Shown in pieces: positions 26,352 to 35,017 of a stretch of 64,000 nt of DNA. Positions within the stretch are counted from its first letter, which is position 1, and each line of letters begins with the position of its first letter. Below the pieces are notes generated by a model. It was not told the DNA's origin. It did no database searches and saw nothing but the letters and a program-made list of their open reading frames with translations. The translations under genes and the position numbers were made by a program. This stretch comes from Alphaproteobacteria bacterium MarineAlpha11_Bin1 (GTDB lineage Bacteria > Pseudomonadota > Alphaproteobacteria > MPNO01 > UBA830): the NCBI GenBank assembly GCA_002937455.1, contig PTJZ01000011.1, forward strand, positions 1 through 64,000. The letters are read 5' to 3'.

Positions 26352-27554
26352 TCATGTTGCGTCTCGCACTTGGATAATAGCCGCCATCGAGCTGTCGCCC
26401 GCAGCGCAGCCATTAAAAAGGCCATAGCCACCACCGCGGATGACTAGTTCTTCAATAAGTTCGCAGATCGCCCTCAATCCTGTTGGACCTTGTGGGTGGC
26501 CCCAGATCAGTGAACAGCCGTAATTATTCATCTTGGTGATATCGTAGCCAGTCTCACGGCAAAAAACGATGTCATTCACCGCAAAGGGGTTGTGGGTTTT
26601 CACAGCGGTTATGTCGTCTAGCGAGATACCAACGTTTCGGAGGGCTTGTTGTGATGCGGGAACAGGTGCGTGCGGCATAAATGCTTTGTTGGTACGGGCT
26701 TGGCCAAAACCGGCGAGACGAATTTCAATATTATTATTTGTAGATATCGTGGATGCCATATCACGCGTCGTTATGATCATCGACGTATTGCCATCTGCCG
26801 GGTGCGTCTGACCCGCAAATGTCACACTTCCATTCTTCATAACAGGTTTCAAATCATTGAGCCCCTCGCGGGTCGTTTTAAAGATTCCTTCGTCGCCTGT
26901 CATGGTGGCTATAGTAGTTCGATAATTTTGGTCTGGCACAGAGAATGGGAGGCGCATGAATCTCTTATGAAAGGCGTTGTCATTGGCAGTAGCGTGACCG
27001 TACTGTTCATAACGCTGCGCGACGACATCATGTTGTTCCTGGGTGGAGATTTGCCACCTGCGAGCGACATTTTCTGCAGTGTCCACCATCGCGACTTTTG
27101 CGTAAGGGTCATAACCAAAACTATCAAGCACCCAGTTTTCCGAAATACCCATTCCACCGGGCCCCAGAGGGTTCGGATAATATACGTTTGGCCCATTCGA
27201 AGTTCGGTCCGCCGTAACAACGAGCACCGACTTGGCCATTTCACCGATTTCCATGGCTGAATTCTGAAGGCAACGCGCCGAAGTAGCGCAGGCCTGCGCT
27301 ACGGTCGGTCCAGTTACTTTTTCAGCGCCAATCAACCCCATCATCCACGGCGTGCCATAAAAAGACTTATGCTGAGGCACGGTGTATCCTAGCACCGCCA
27401 TATCGAAATCGGATGGGTCAATACAGCGATGGTCGAGTTCAATTTTTGCAACGTACGCGGCTAACTCAATACTGTTTAGATGGCTAAGGGTCCCCTGCCA
27501 CTTGGCGAAAGGAGTGGACCAGTATCCGCCATAAGGAATGTAGGCCTCAGTCAT
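26352..27554 (-). CDS. SCP2-type thiolase / thiolase-fold acyltransferase
   Basis: A 400-residue thiolase-fold protein of the sterol-carrier-protein-x-like branch. The nucleophilic cysteine is in VAQACATSARCLQNSAMEI. The active-site histidine motif is KTHNPFAVNDIVF, where degradative thiolases have NEAF; SLIWGHPQGPTGLRAI and FNGCAAGDSSMAA complete the site. Such proteins may be thiolases or may lack classical activity. I choose the ATG at 27554, preceded by AGGAATCCCG; a 34-codon longer reading lacks similarity. It is divergent from the substrate-binding-like gene at 27717 and heads a minus-strand unit with the SDR remnant and dehydrogenase. Confidence 0.85.
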   Translation of the reverse strand: MTEAYIPYGGYWSTPFAKWQGTLSHLNSIELAAYVAKIELDHRCIDPSDFDMAVLGYTVPQHKSFYGTPWMMGLIGAEKVTGPTVAQACATSARCLQNSAMEIGEMAKSVLVVTADRTSNGPNVYYPNPLGPGGMGISENWVLDSFGYDPYAKVAMVDTAENVARRWQISTQEQHDVVAQRYEQYGHATANDNAFHKRFMRLPFSVPDQNYRTTIATMTGDEGIFKTTREGLNDLKPVMKNGSVTFAGQTHPADGNTSMIITTRDMASTISTNNNIEIRLAGFGQARTNKAFMPHAPVPASQQALRNVGISLDDITAVKTHNPFAVNDIVFCRETGYDITKMNNYGCSLIWGHPQGPTGLRAICELIEELVIRGGGYGLFNGCAAGDSSMAAIIQVRDAT

Positions 27555-27716
27555 CGGGATTCCTTTATTTATTTTATTTGCATGAGCTTCGCCGGACTCC
27601 GGACTTTGGTCAATATATGGCGGAACCGCGTTTATGTATGCCGTTGGCAGGATCATGCGGGGATGGCAAGATAGTACTTAGTTCGCGATAAAGTCCGCTT
27701 AGTATAGGAGGAAGTG

Positions 27717-28646
27717 ATGGAAAAGATGCGTCTAGAAACCACGTCGCCCTTTCAGGGCCTGGCAGAACTTGTGGCTGACGACGAGGGGTTGTTCGCTGCT
27801 GAGGGCATTGAGATCGAATGGGTGAAACGGGCCAATACGGACCGGCAGGTCGATCCAAAGATTACGACTCCGGATGGACTATCCGCATTTGGAAGCCATG
27901 GGGATGCTTTCGAGAAAGGCGGTGCTGACATGTATAATGCCTGCGAATGGGGAAATTACAGGCGAGTCCAGGACACACACGCCAAGGGCCGTCAGCTCGG
28001 ACGCCGATCGATCATGGTATGGGCGGGTATCGTTGTTGCGCCCGAGTCCGACGTGTACTCACCGCAGCAACTCGCTAATCACCAAGTTGCGGTGCCATAT
28101 TACTTCGGCACACATTATCTTACATACCAAATGCTCGAAGGGTTCTTACCGCGCGATCTAATCAAGACCTGTCGGGCTCCCAATGGGTCTTCTGCCCGCT
28201 ACGATGCGTTGTTGAAAGGTGAAGTCGATGCGACCACCCTGACTGAGCCCTACCTGACGCTCGCAGAGAAGAATGGCTGTCGGATTATTATTGAGGGCAT
28301 GTATCACGGCACAGAGGTTGCGTCCGACGAGATCAACGCTGAAACCTATGCTGCGTTCAACAGAGCAGTTAAAAAGGCTGTCCGACTTATCAACGCGGAC
28401 AAGCGCAAATATATGCAATATTTCATCGACCGACATAAAGGCCAGCACCCTGGTATAGAAACCTTGACGGTAGATGATTTCCGGTTATCGCGGCTGCAGA
28501 TGGTCGACCCCGCGCCGATACCGGCTGAAGAGCTCCAGCGCACTTACGAATGGATGCGGAGCTGGGGAATGATCGACGAATTAGCCCCGGAAATTCTAGT
28601 TGACGTTCATCGGCAGCAGTCAGCACATGAGGCGGTGGCTGAATAA
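27717..28646 (+). CDS. substrate-binding-like protein of the NitT/TauT (THI5/NMT1) type, without signal peptide
   Basis: A 309-residue protein with the periplasmic binding protein type II fold of the NMT1/THI5/SsuA group. The diagnostic stretches are AELVADDEGLFAAEGIEIEW near the N-terminus and YSPQQLANHQVAVPYYFGTH in the middle. LLKGEVDATTLTEPYLTLAE is also present. It starts directly in the fold, with no signal peptide or lipobox, and no permease or ATPase gene is near. It may act in the cytoplasm as a binder or, as some THI5 relatives do, as an enzyme. GGAGGA lies 4 bp before the ATG (a GTG is one codon earlier). It lies between the thiolase and the Rieske oxygenase. Confidence 0.75.
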   Translation: MEKMRLETTSPFQGLAELVADDEGLFAAEGIEIEWVKRANTDRQVDPKITTPDGLSAFGSHGDAFEKGGADMYNACEWGNYRRVQDTHAKGRQLGRRSIMVWAGIVVAPESDVYSPQQLANHQVAVPYYFGTHYLTYQMLEGFLPRDLIKTCRAPNGSSARYDALLKGEVDATTLTEPYLTLAEKNGCRIIIEGMYHGTEVASDEINAETYAAFNRAVKKAVRLINADKRKYMQYFIDRHKGQHPGIETLTVDDFRLSRLQMVDPAPIPAEELQRTYEWMRSWGMIDELAPEILVDVHRQQSAHEAVAE

Positions 28647-28649
28647 GAT

Positions 28650-28895
28650 TTATTCTGGGGGTAGAATTTCCTGCGTACAGACTTGGTCGATGAGGTGCGC
28701 TCGACCGATATCCTCAAGGTGTGCACGTTTCTGATCCGCTGTCAGGGGCGCGCCGACACCATTTGTTAAAGCGAGGATCACGGAGGAATCGCCCATGTCT
28801 AACCAGTACATACGACGGACTAGCTTCCCGGTGTTATCGCGGGCGAAAGGGCTTTCCGGATCCGAGCCCAAGTCGGGGCTATAGAAATTAGGCAT
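28650..28895 (-). CDS. hypothetical protein, 81 residues
   Basis: I do not recognise the family. The ATG at 28895 is preceded by GAGGTCAAC, a good ribosome site, and begins MPNFYSPDLGSDPESPFARD. The protein is acidic, without a signal peptide or membrane segment, and has a hydrophobic strand (SSVILALTNG) followed by a helix. Its stop lies 3 bp from the convergent stop of the substrate-binding-like gene. It is divergent from the Rieske oxygenase, suggesting a shared control region. Codon use looks like that of its neighbours. Confidence 0.6.
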   Translation of the reverse strand: MPNFYSPDLGSDPESPFARDNTGKLVRRMYWLDMGDSSVILALTNGVGAPLTADQKRAHLEDIGRAHLIDQVCTQEILPPE

Positions 28896-29022
28896 GTTGA
28901 CCTCATATGTTACTGATGGCCAATATAACATCGCCAATCCAATATCCAATGCTAGACGTCATACTTGCTGAAGGAAGGCTCGCCGACATAGTCTGTTTTT
29001 CTATAGAAACTGAAAGATAGTA

Positions 29023-30099
29023 ATGGGAGCTTTTCTCAAAAATTCCTGGTACGCAGCCGCATGGAACCATGAGGTTTCGGCAGAGAGGCCGATGGCCCGC
29101 ACTATTCTCAATGAGCCAATCGTCTTTTTTCGCGATACAAAGGGGCAAGTTGTTGCGCTAGAGGATCGGTGTTGCCATCGCCATCTTCCACTTTCGGAAG
29201 GTAAAATAATCGGTGATAATTTGGAATGTGGATACCATGGTTTAACTTTCGATACCTCAGGCGCTTGCGTGAGGGTACCGGGACAGACCCGAGTGCCGCC
29301 GGAAAGCCGAGTCCGGGCCTGGCCAGTGATAGAAAAATATCAGTACGTTTGGGTCTGGATGGGTGAACCGGCTGAAGCTGATGAAAGCCAGTTACCGGAT
29401 TGGCATGTCATGGATGATCCGCAGTGGGCCGTAGTTAAGGGTGATCCACCTTTTCATATTCAATGCCATTACGAATTATTCAATGATAACTTGCTCGACT
29501 TGTCACACCTCGCCTATGTGCATGTGAAGAATATTGGGACCTCGGCGGTGCCGGATTTTCCAATTGTAACCAAAAAAACTGAAGATACTGTGCAGATGAT
29601 CCGCTGGATTCTGGACTCACCGCCTGCACCTCTTTACGCTCATTTTGGTGGGTTCAAAGAGAATATCGATCGCTGGCAGTATGCAGAGGCGAGGGTGCCA
29701 AGTTTAAATACGGTTCGGGTTGGGTGTCTCCCTGCGGGATGTGGTGCAAAGGCTGGAGATCATCCTGATGATTTTTCGCCGAAGTCTGCTGGTCGGAACG
29801 GCCAAGGATTCGAGTTCTATAACCTGAATGCCATCACGCCTGAGACGGAAAATTCTACATGGTATTTTTACGCACATTCTAGGAACTTTGCGCAGGAGGA
29901 TCCCGATATGGACGAAGAGTTCCGACGTGAGCTGCGTGGTGCCTTTCAAGAGGACGTGGATATCCTTTCCGCGCAGCAGATGAATATGCGCCGTCATGAC
30001 CACAACCCAAAAAAATGGATCGACATCAATGTTGACGGCCCGGGACTGGCCCTGCGACGGATGGTGGCAGATGCTATTGCTGCTGAAACTCGGAATTAG
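29023..30099 (+). CDS. Rieske [2Fe-2S] oxygenase, VanA-like
   Basis: A 358-residue Rieske non-heme-iron oxygenase alpha subunit. Many relatives demethylate aromatic methyl ethers such as vanillate, or hydroxylate aromatics. The Rieske ligands are in RCCHRHLPLSEGKI (CxH) and LECGYHGLTFD (CxxH). The mononuclear iron site is in NLLDLSHLAYVH, with two histidines and an aspartate. AAWNHEVSAERPMARTILNE is the usual N-terminus of the vanillate demethylase group. No reductase subunit lies beside it; the FprA-like enzyme at 14009 is a possible distant electron source. The substrate is unknown. Confidence 0.88.
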   Translation: MGAFLKNSWYAAAWNHEVSAERPMARTILNEPIVFFRDTKGQVVALEDRCCHRHLPLSEGKIIGDNLECGYHGLTFDTSGACVRVPGQTRVPPESRVRAWPVIEKYQYVWVWMGEPAEADESQLPDWHVMDDPQWAVVKGDPPFHIQCHYELFNDNLLDLSHLAYVHVKNIGTSAVPDFPIVTKKTEDTVQMIRWILDSPPAPLYAHFGGFKENIDRWQYAEARVPSLNTVRVGCLPAGCGAKAGDHPDDFSPKSAGRNGQGFEFYNLNAITPETENSTWYFYAHSRNFAQEDPDMDEEFRRELRGAFQEDVDILSAQQMNMRRHDHNPKKWIDINVDGPGLALRRMVADAIAAETRN

Positions 30100-30277
30100 A
30101 CGCCTGTGGCATTTATGAAATGCTCGATTAATTGGGATGGCTTCTAACTCTTGTCATTTGGATCTGGTATGAGGCCGTCCGAAAATACCTTGATCATATA
30201 ATCCGCTTCTGCGCAAAATTAATAAATGGTTTGCTGAGTGATATAGAACGGGTGTGTAATCGTTTCGTGATATTTCC

Positions 30278-30853
30278 CTATTCGTCGAGTAAGTCGATAT
30301 CAAGTGCCATTTTGATCGCGTACATTCTGAAGCCGCGTCGTTGCAGCCAAGCAACATCCCGCCTCCGCGACTTGTCGTTCTGATCAGACAATCTGAATGG
30401 CCCCCGCTGCGCACGTTTGAGTGCCAAGATAGCTTGGCTGGTAGCACTTTCCGTTTCGACCAGACCAATATTTTCCAGCTCAGGCAGTGCTTGGATTAAA
30501 GCATTGTCCAGTTCGGATTCGACTATTTCTCTCTCAACCATGGCACTGGATGCAGCGATGGCTACAGCTGTCTCTTTAGCATAACCGGACCGCAAGGCGG
30601 ACCGCAGTCGAGCTGATGCCGCTTCACGGTCGTCTGCATGACCAAGGGCCACAAGATCGGTTACGATACTTGGAATGAGTTCAGAAAAGCGCGCGCGCTC
30701 CTCATCGTCACGGACATCACGGTAAAGACGTTTCTTCAGGTAATGCGCCAGCTTCTCGCTGGAGACGAGATACCGTTCGCAATACCAGATAGCAATGTTC
30801 CGAAGCCGTTTTTCAGACATATTCTTGGGTGCACGGTTTCTTCGGGGATTCAT
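30278..30853 (-). CDS. recX: RecX family regulatory protein
   Basis: A 191-residue RecX-type protein built of three-helix repeats, which modulates RecA filaments. RNIAIWYCERYLVSSEKLAH and YLKKRLYRDVRDDEERARF open it; LVALGHADDREAASARLRSA and GYAKETAVAIAASSAMVER are the central repeats. DVAWLQRRGFRMYAIKMALD is the last repeat, typical of alphaproteobacterial RecX. I choose the ATG at 30853; a TTG eight codons earlier is possible. recA is not adjacent here, which is normal for this class. Confidence 0.82.
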   Translation of the reverse strand: MNPRRNRAPKNMSEKRLRNIAIWYCERYLVSSEKLAHYLKKRLYRDVRDDEERARFSELIPSIVTDLVALGHADDREAASARLRSALRSGYAKETAVAIAASSAMVEREIVESELDNALIQALPELENIGLVETESATSQAILALKRAQRGPFRLSDQNDKSRRRDVAWLQRRGFRMYAIKMALDIDLLDE

Positions 30854-31296
30854 GACACCGTCGTGATCACTCCCCAAAAAACATTTGGTAAAGAACCCAG
30901 GAAAAGAATACGAATCCTAACGAAATATATAATATTTCTATCCATGGGTTTTTCTCCTTCCGCGTTGCGAGCGACAGGAAATCGATTTTTTGCTTCTCTT
31001 TCGGAAACCATTCCATGGCTTATAGTATAAGATATATCGCTCGATGGAATAAGCAGTTCATTTATTTTCATCCTACGGCAACCAAAGGGCGCGGGATGCG
31101 GTAGCTATTATTTTTTTTAACTGAATTGGCGGTCTATAGCATCTTTCTGAAATCCGAGACATTCCAAGTCGTATATATATAAGAAACCCAATCTATTCGT
31201 GATTTAGTGGTGATATCGGATGCGAAATTACACCTATGTTTTTCATCAGCGAACGGTTGAATGATACCGATGCACGAGATTTAAATTTCAAATCAC
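30854..31296. other. AT-rich intergenic region
   Basis: About 440 bp between recX and the HD-like pair, all on the minus strand around it. A minus-strand frame of about 73 codons overlaps the recX start and includes a hydrophobic segment near its end, but has no other support. I see no strong promoter or terminator. Confidence 0.4.
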
Positions 31297-32097
31297 TTAA
31301 AGGTGAGAATACATTTGGGAGACAATGTTTCTACCCTCGATTGTCTCTCTTAAAAGTAAGATCTCTTCTCCAACGTCAGGATACAAACGCTCCCAAAAAA
31401 ATTGGACCCATTTTTCCCGAAAATCAGGCAAATCGCTAAATATCGATCTGTCTATCAAATTTGCTTCTTTCGCGGACAGATAAAATTCTACCAATTTTCG
31501 TTGGTAATTTTGATCGGACATTAGGGAGATAACTTGAATAGCACGCAAATATTTAGCTATCTCATCAACATCACTGTGTTTCTTTGTTTTATTGCTGAAA
31601 AAATCCGAATATTCGATAGCACGACTGACTATTTCGATATTTACATTTGTATTTAGCAAAGAAATACCTTGGATGAACTTAATACTTCGGAAAGACTTAT
31701 ACTCCCACATTGAGGAATCAGTATAATTTGCATTGACCAGAGCCGGATTGTCGTTACTCACCTTCTGTTTTTCACCATCATCTTCCTCCAGAATCCCTCT
31801 TACTATGCCAATGTTACAGAAGAGAACGGATGCCATCAAATTAAGTATTAGCGCTGGCCGGATCACACCATTTCGGCATCGCATGGCGTTGAGGATATGC
31901 AAACCAATAATTGAAGTTGAAAGCGCGTGATTTAGGGAGAAATAGAGGCTACTAGATCTTGCAAAACGCGTGAAAGAAATCAGAGCCATATTTCTAATTA
32001 TATCCGATGCCGCTAATACGTCGGGGTTCTGATGTTCAATAGAATTTGCAAGCAACTTCTCAAATTCATTTTTTGCAATTAACGTAAAATTAATCAT
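31297..32097 (-). CDS. degenerate HD-domain paralogue without metal ligands
   Basis: About 266 residues. The protein aligns with the first 270 residues of its upstream neighbour. SLYFSLNHALS matches ALYHDVEHTCM, VLFCNIGIVRGIL matches LLFHDIGYVRNIL, and MSDQNYQRKLVEFYL matches LADPMYDVKLPRLFY. Every metal ligand has changed (H to F, D to S, the central HD to CN, and the late D to Q), so phosphohydrolase activity is not expected. It lacks a GAF domain. The ATG at 32097 overlaps the neighbour's stop by 8 bp, implying coupled translation and probably a complex. A regulatory pseudoenzyme is the inference. Composition is clearly AT-richer than most of the window. Confidence 0.75.
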   Translation of the reverse strand: MINFTLIAKNEFEKLLANSIEHQNPDVLAASDIIRNMALISFTRFARSSSLYFSLNHALSTSIIGLHILNAMRCRNGVIRPALILNLMASVLFCNIGIVRGILEEDDGEKQKVSNDNPALVNANYTDSSMWEYKSFRSIKFIQGISLLNTNVNIEIVSRAIEYSDFFSNKTKKHSDVDEIAKYLRAIQVISLMSDQNYQRKLVEFYLSAKEANLIDRSIFSDLPDFREKWVQFFWERLYPDVGEEILLLRETIEGRNIVSQMYSHL

Positions 32098-33442
32098 TTC
32101 CAAAGAAGCTCTTGCTTGTGTAGTTGCTAACGTGTTTCATCAACTCTAAGACTGAAGGGCTAAGCATTTCTGGCTCAGGGCTAAAAAATTCGAGTACGTA
32201 TTTCACGCCCGAATGATCGCTCAAGGGGAAAGCAAATGCCCCTCTCACCCCAATATCATTGGCTAATTTTGCGCGCGGAAAGTTTGGATCGGTTGTGACG
32301 TCAAAAATTGTTTGAACCGAGCCTGTGTCATAAACCCTTCCCGGAAGTCCCTCACCGGATTTGAATATATATTCGTCACTGATTTCTCTGAACTGCTCAA
32401 TTTTTTCATCTTCTATTTGTACGCACCAAATTTTCATCGAACGAAGACAGGTCTCAGTTTCTCTGTCTTCCTTGACGTAAACATGTCCCAGGGGCCATCC
32501 TTTGTATTCACAAATTTTCTCTAAGATAAGACTGATCAGCTCCTCAATAGTATAGTTATTTGAATTTATTTTTGTGATTTCACTTAAAAGTTCGATGCCG
32601 CTTTTCTCGAGTTCAGCCTTATGACTTTGTGAAAAGACGTGATAATTCAGGCTCGAAACCCAAGATTTCCCCTCATCAGTGACCTGCAGATATTTTAATG
32701 CTTCACCGATATGTGGTCTTACGAAGTTAATAAAGAATGTAGGATAACCAGTTCGGAGGTCGGCAGGGGTCTCATAACCCATTTTACCTGCCGATCCAGT
32801 CTCATTAAATTCGTAAAAAAGACGAGGAAGTTTTACATCATACATCGGATCGGCTAACTGACCTATTAAGTCAGCAGATCCGACCAGTGCTGCTAGGGAA
32901 CGGAATTTTTCCTCTTCTTTTGATTTGGCTGCGCCATGGTCAGGTATCGGAAATTGTGTGTAACTGATCAGTTCGGAAAGTAAATTGTAGTCAATCTCGT
33001 CTGGCCAATTTCTCTCATTTATGAACATTTTTCCGCGTTCAACATGGTATGGTGTCAAGGAGGCATCGGTGTCGCCACTCCCCAAGGCTAGGGTTTTACC
33101 CTCAGCGTTAATTAGCTGTGACACTTCACTATCACCGCCGAGAATATTTCTCACATATCCTATGTCGTGGAATAGCAATGCGACAGTGAAGTGGAGCCAA
33201 TCGAAAGAGTTAAGTTCTCCTTCTAGTGTTTTCTTTCCAGCAAAAATTTCCTGACCGCACAATGTTACCATGCACGTATGCTCAACGTCATGATATAGGG
33301 CATCAGAACGACTAATGAGATTCATAGAAGTGTGAACCGCATCAGCTATTATATTCAGATATTCTGGTGGGCTCTGCGGGAGTATCTCCTGCCGCTTTTG
33401 CTCCAGACGATAAATAAAATCATCCTTTATATTTTTTAACAT
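32090..33442 (-). CDS. HD-domain phosphohydrolase fused to a GAF sensor domain
   Basis: A 450-residue cytoplasmic protein. The HD domain occupies about residues 30-270, with ligands in YHDVEHT (His51, Asp52, His55), LLFHDIGYVRNIL (His92, Asp93) and GSADLIGQLADP (Asp191). SLTPYHVERGKMF and PRLFYEFNETG are hallmarks of a family I associate mainly with cyanobacteria. A GAF domain spans about residues 285-445 (FKSGEGLPGRVYDTG, GVRGAFAFPL, VLEFFSPEP). The family is likely a phosphodiesterase or nucleotide phosphohydrolase switched by a ligand; the substrate is unknown. It is coupled to the degenerate paralogue downstream. The AT-rich composition suggests transfer from another lineage. Confidence 0.82.
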   Translation of the reverse strand: MLKNIKDDFIYRLEQKRQEILPQSPPEYLNIIADAVHTSMNLISRSDALYHDVEHTCMVTLCGQEIFAGKKTLEGELNSFDWLHFTVALLFHDIGYVRNILGGDSEVSQLINAEGKTLALGSGDTDASLTPYHVERGKMFINERNWPDEIDYNLLSELISYTQFPIPDHGAAKSKEEEKFRSLAALVGSADLIGQLADPMYDVKLPRLFYEFNETGSAGKMGYETPADLRTGYPTFFINFVRPHIGEALKYLQVTDEGKSWVSSLNYHVFSQSHKAELEKSGIELLSEITKINSNNYTIEELISLILEKICEYKGWPLGHVYVKEDRETETCLRSMKIWCVQIEDEKIEQFREISDEYIFKSGEGLPGRVYDTGSVQTIFDVTTDPNFPRAKLANDIGVRGAFAFPLSDHSGVKYVLEFFSPEPEMLSPSVLELMKHVSNYTSKSFFGND

Positions 33443-33951
33443 ATTTTTTCGCAGGCATGATGAAGTTAGAAACGAAGTCCATTGGAGTTTTTTTCATCGA
33501 TCAGTTGCGACTCTTGATTAGTTAATCCCTAGCACTATAGCAGACTGAACCAAAAACATTGGCTTTTTTAGTGTGGTCACCACCAGATATATACACATTT
33601 CTGGCCCCTATAAAAAATCGTTTCATCCTTGCCCGACCCACCGCTACAGGATTTATAGAATAGCAAGAGTAAAAAAATCTTTACCTGTATAATGTATTGC
33701 TACGGAAAGCGGAGACAGAACACCATGGACTTCATTTTCACACTGATATGAATACTGGACGTGATTTTTTAGGCCGATAAAAGATCCATAAAAAGAACAA
33801 CGAAAAAAATCGCGCTTGTGTGTGTAATCCGCAATGCCGAACTATTAGACGGTTTCTGACGATTGTCCCTTTAAACGTCCCTTTGTCAGATTAAGAAAAC
33901 ACAACGGCTAATCGTATTTTCTATAAATCATTGTTATTATATGGATAAAGG
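33443..33951. other. AT-rich non-coding region of about 500 bp
   Basis: No credible gene on either strand. It precedes the HD-GAF gene on the minus strand and so holds its promoter, and it follows the tRNA-Thr gene. A short perfect repeat, GTGGT-C-ACCAC, occurs near 33573-33583. I see no attachment-site duplicate of the tRNA end within the window. Confidence 0.45.
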
Positions 33952-34027
<76 letters not shown>

Positions 34028-34042
34028 CCCATGACCGGGGGT

Positions 34043-34071
34043 GGTATACATTCGCTTTGCCTCGGCAACAA
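34043..34071 (-). promoter_or_regulatory. tRNA-Thr promoter
   Basis: On the minus strand TTGTTG (34066-34071), a 17-bp spacer and TATACC (34043-34048), about 15 bp before the tRNA. Reasonable spacing with moderate matches. Confidence 0.4.
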
Positions 34072-34148
34072 GGAAATAGGTAACAACGGCTTGATTATGG
34101 CTGCCCCCCATGCAAGCAATGGCGATTAAGAAAAGTTGGAGAGCCGCA

Positions 34149-35015
34149 ATGTATTGGACACCTAGAAGGGAGAAATTCCGTAACCTGATTGAAACAGATG
34201 TTTGTTACCATCCTGGCTCCGTATTTGATCCTATTTCGGCGCGGATTGCAGAGGATATTGGGTTTGAGATCGGGATGTTTGCCGGTTCTGTCGCTTCGCT
34301 TACTGTTCTTGGAGCGCCGGACTTGGTTTTGTTGACTTTGTCGGAGTTTGCCAACCAAACCTATCGGATCAACCGCGCGGGAAATTTACCACTGTTAGTT
34401 GACGCCGATCATGGTTATGGAAACGCGCTTAATGTACGCCGGACGGTAGAGGAACTGGAGACCGCGGGCGTTGCGGGTTTGACAATCGAGGATACCGACC
34501 TGCCGCAGCCATTCGGTGCTGTTGGATCTACTCGCGTGTTGGCGATTGAAGAGGGCGTAGGTAAAATGAAAGCAGCGTTATCGGCTAGACAGGACCCCTC
34601 GCTTGTTATTGTCGGGCGGACAGCAGCCGCAAGTATTAACGGGATCGACGATGCCATTGCGCGAGGCCAAGCCTACGAGTCAGTTGGAGTAGATGCGGTA
34701 TTCTATAGTGGTGTGACCGAAAGGGAGCAGGTTGAGGCGATATCGAATGCGCTCGAGATACCCGTTTTTCTCGGCGGCTCCGGCGGTGGCTGCTTGGGTG
34801 ATCCCGAATTCTTGTCACGTCATGGCGTAAGAATTTGTTTGCAAGGGCATGCTCCTTTAATGGCGTCCGTCCAGGCAACCTACGAGACCCTCATGGCGTT
34901 GCGAGACGGTAAGCCACCGGTTTCTGTTGACGGGAAATTTTTGCCTGAGTTGATTAAATCAGTCACCCGCGCCGAGGATTATGAGCGGTGGATGAGAGAG
35001 TTCCTCCAGAGTTAG
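34149..35015 (+). CDS. oxaloacetate decarboxylase (isocitrate lyase / PEP mutase family)
   Basis: A 288-residue (beta/alpha)8 enzyme close in length and motifs to Pseudomonas PA4872-type oxaloacetate decarboxylase. CYHPGSVFDPISARIAEDIG opens the barrel, and the Mg-binding motif is LLVDADHGYGNALNVRR. The histidine in DADHGYG is the feature that marks this branch; TIEDTDLPQPFG and IVGRTAAAS follow. The reaction is decarboxylation of oxaloacetate to pyruvate. The ATG at 34149 has GGAGAG upstream; an earlier in-frame ATG adds 13 unconserved residues. It ends 2 bp from the convergent DapA-family gene. Confidence 0.87.
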   Translation: MYWTPRREKFRNLIETDVCYHPGSVFDPISARIAEDIGFEIGMFAGSVASLTVLGAPDLVLLTLSEFANQTYRINRAGNLPLLVDADHGYGNALNVRRTVEELETAGVAGLTIEDTDLPQPFGAVGSTRVLAIEEGVGKMKAALSARQDPSLVIVGRTAAASINGIDDAIARGQAYESVGVDAVFYSGVTEREQVEAISNALEIPVFLGGSGGGCLGDPEFLSRHGVRICLQGHAPLMASVQATYETLMALRDGKPPVSVDGKFLPELIKSVTRAEDYERWMREFLQS

Positions 35016-35017
35016 CG

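Noticed and set aside
30850..31071. A 73-codon minus-strand frame with a hydrophobic segment near its C-terminus
   Set aside because: It overlaps the recX start, has no convincing ribosome site and matches nothing I recognise.
31319..31347. Inverted repeat GAGACAAT...ATTGTCTC as a terminator
   Set aside because: It lies inside the coding end of the degenerate HD gene, has a 13-base loop and is not followed by a T-run on the transcribed strand.
33443..33951. Integration site or island boundary next to tRNA-Thr
   Set aside because: No integrase gene, and no second copy of the tRNA 3' end was seen in the flanking sequence.
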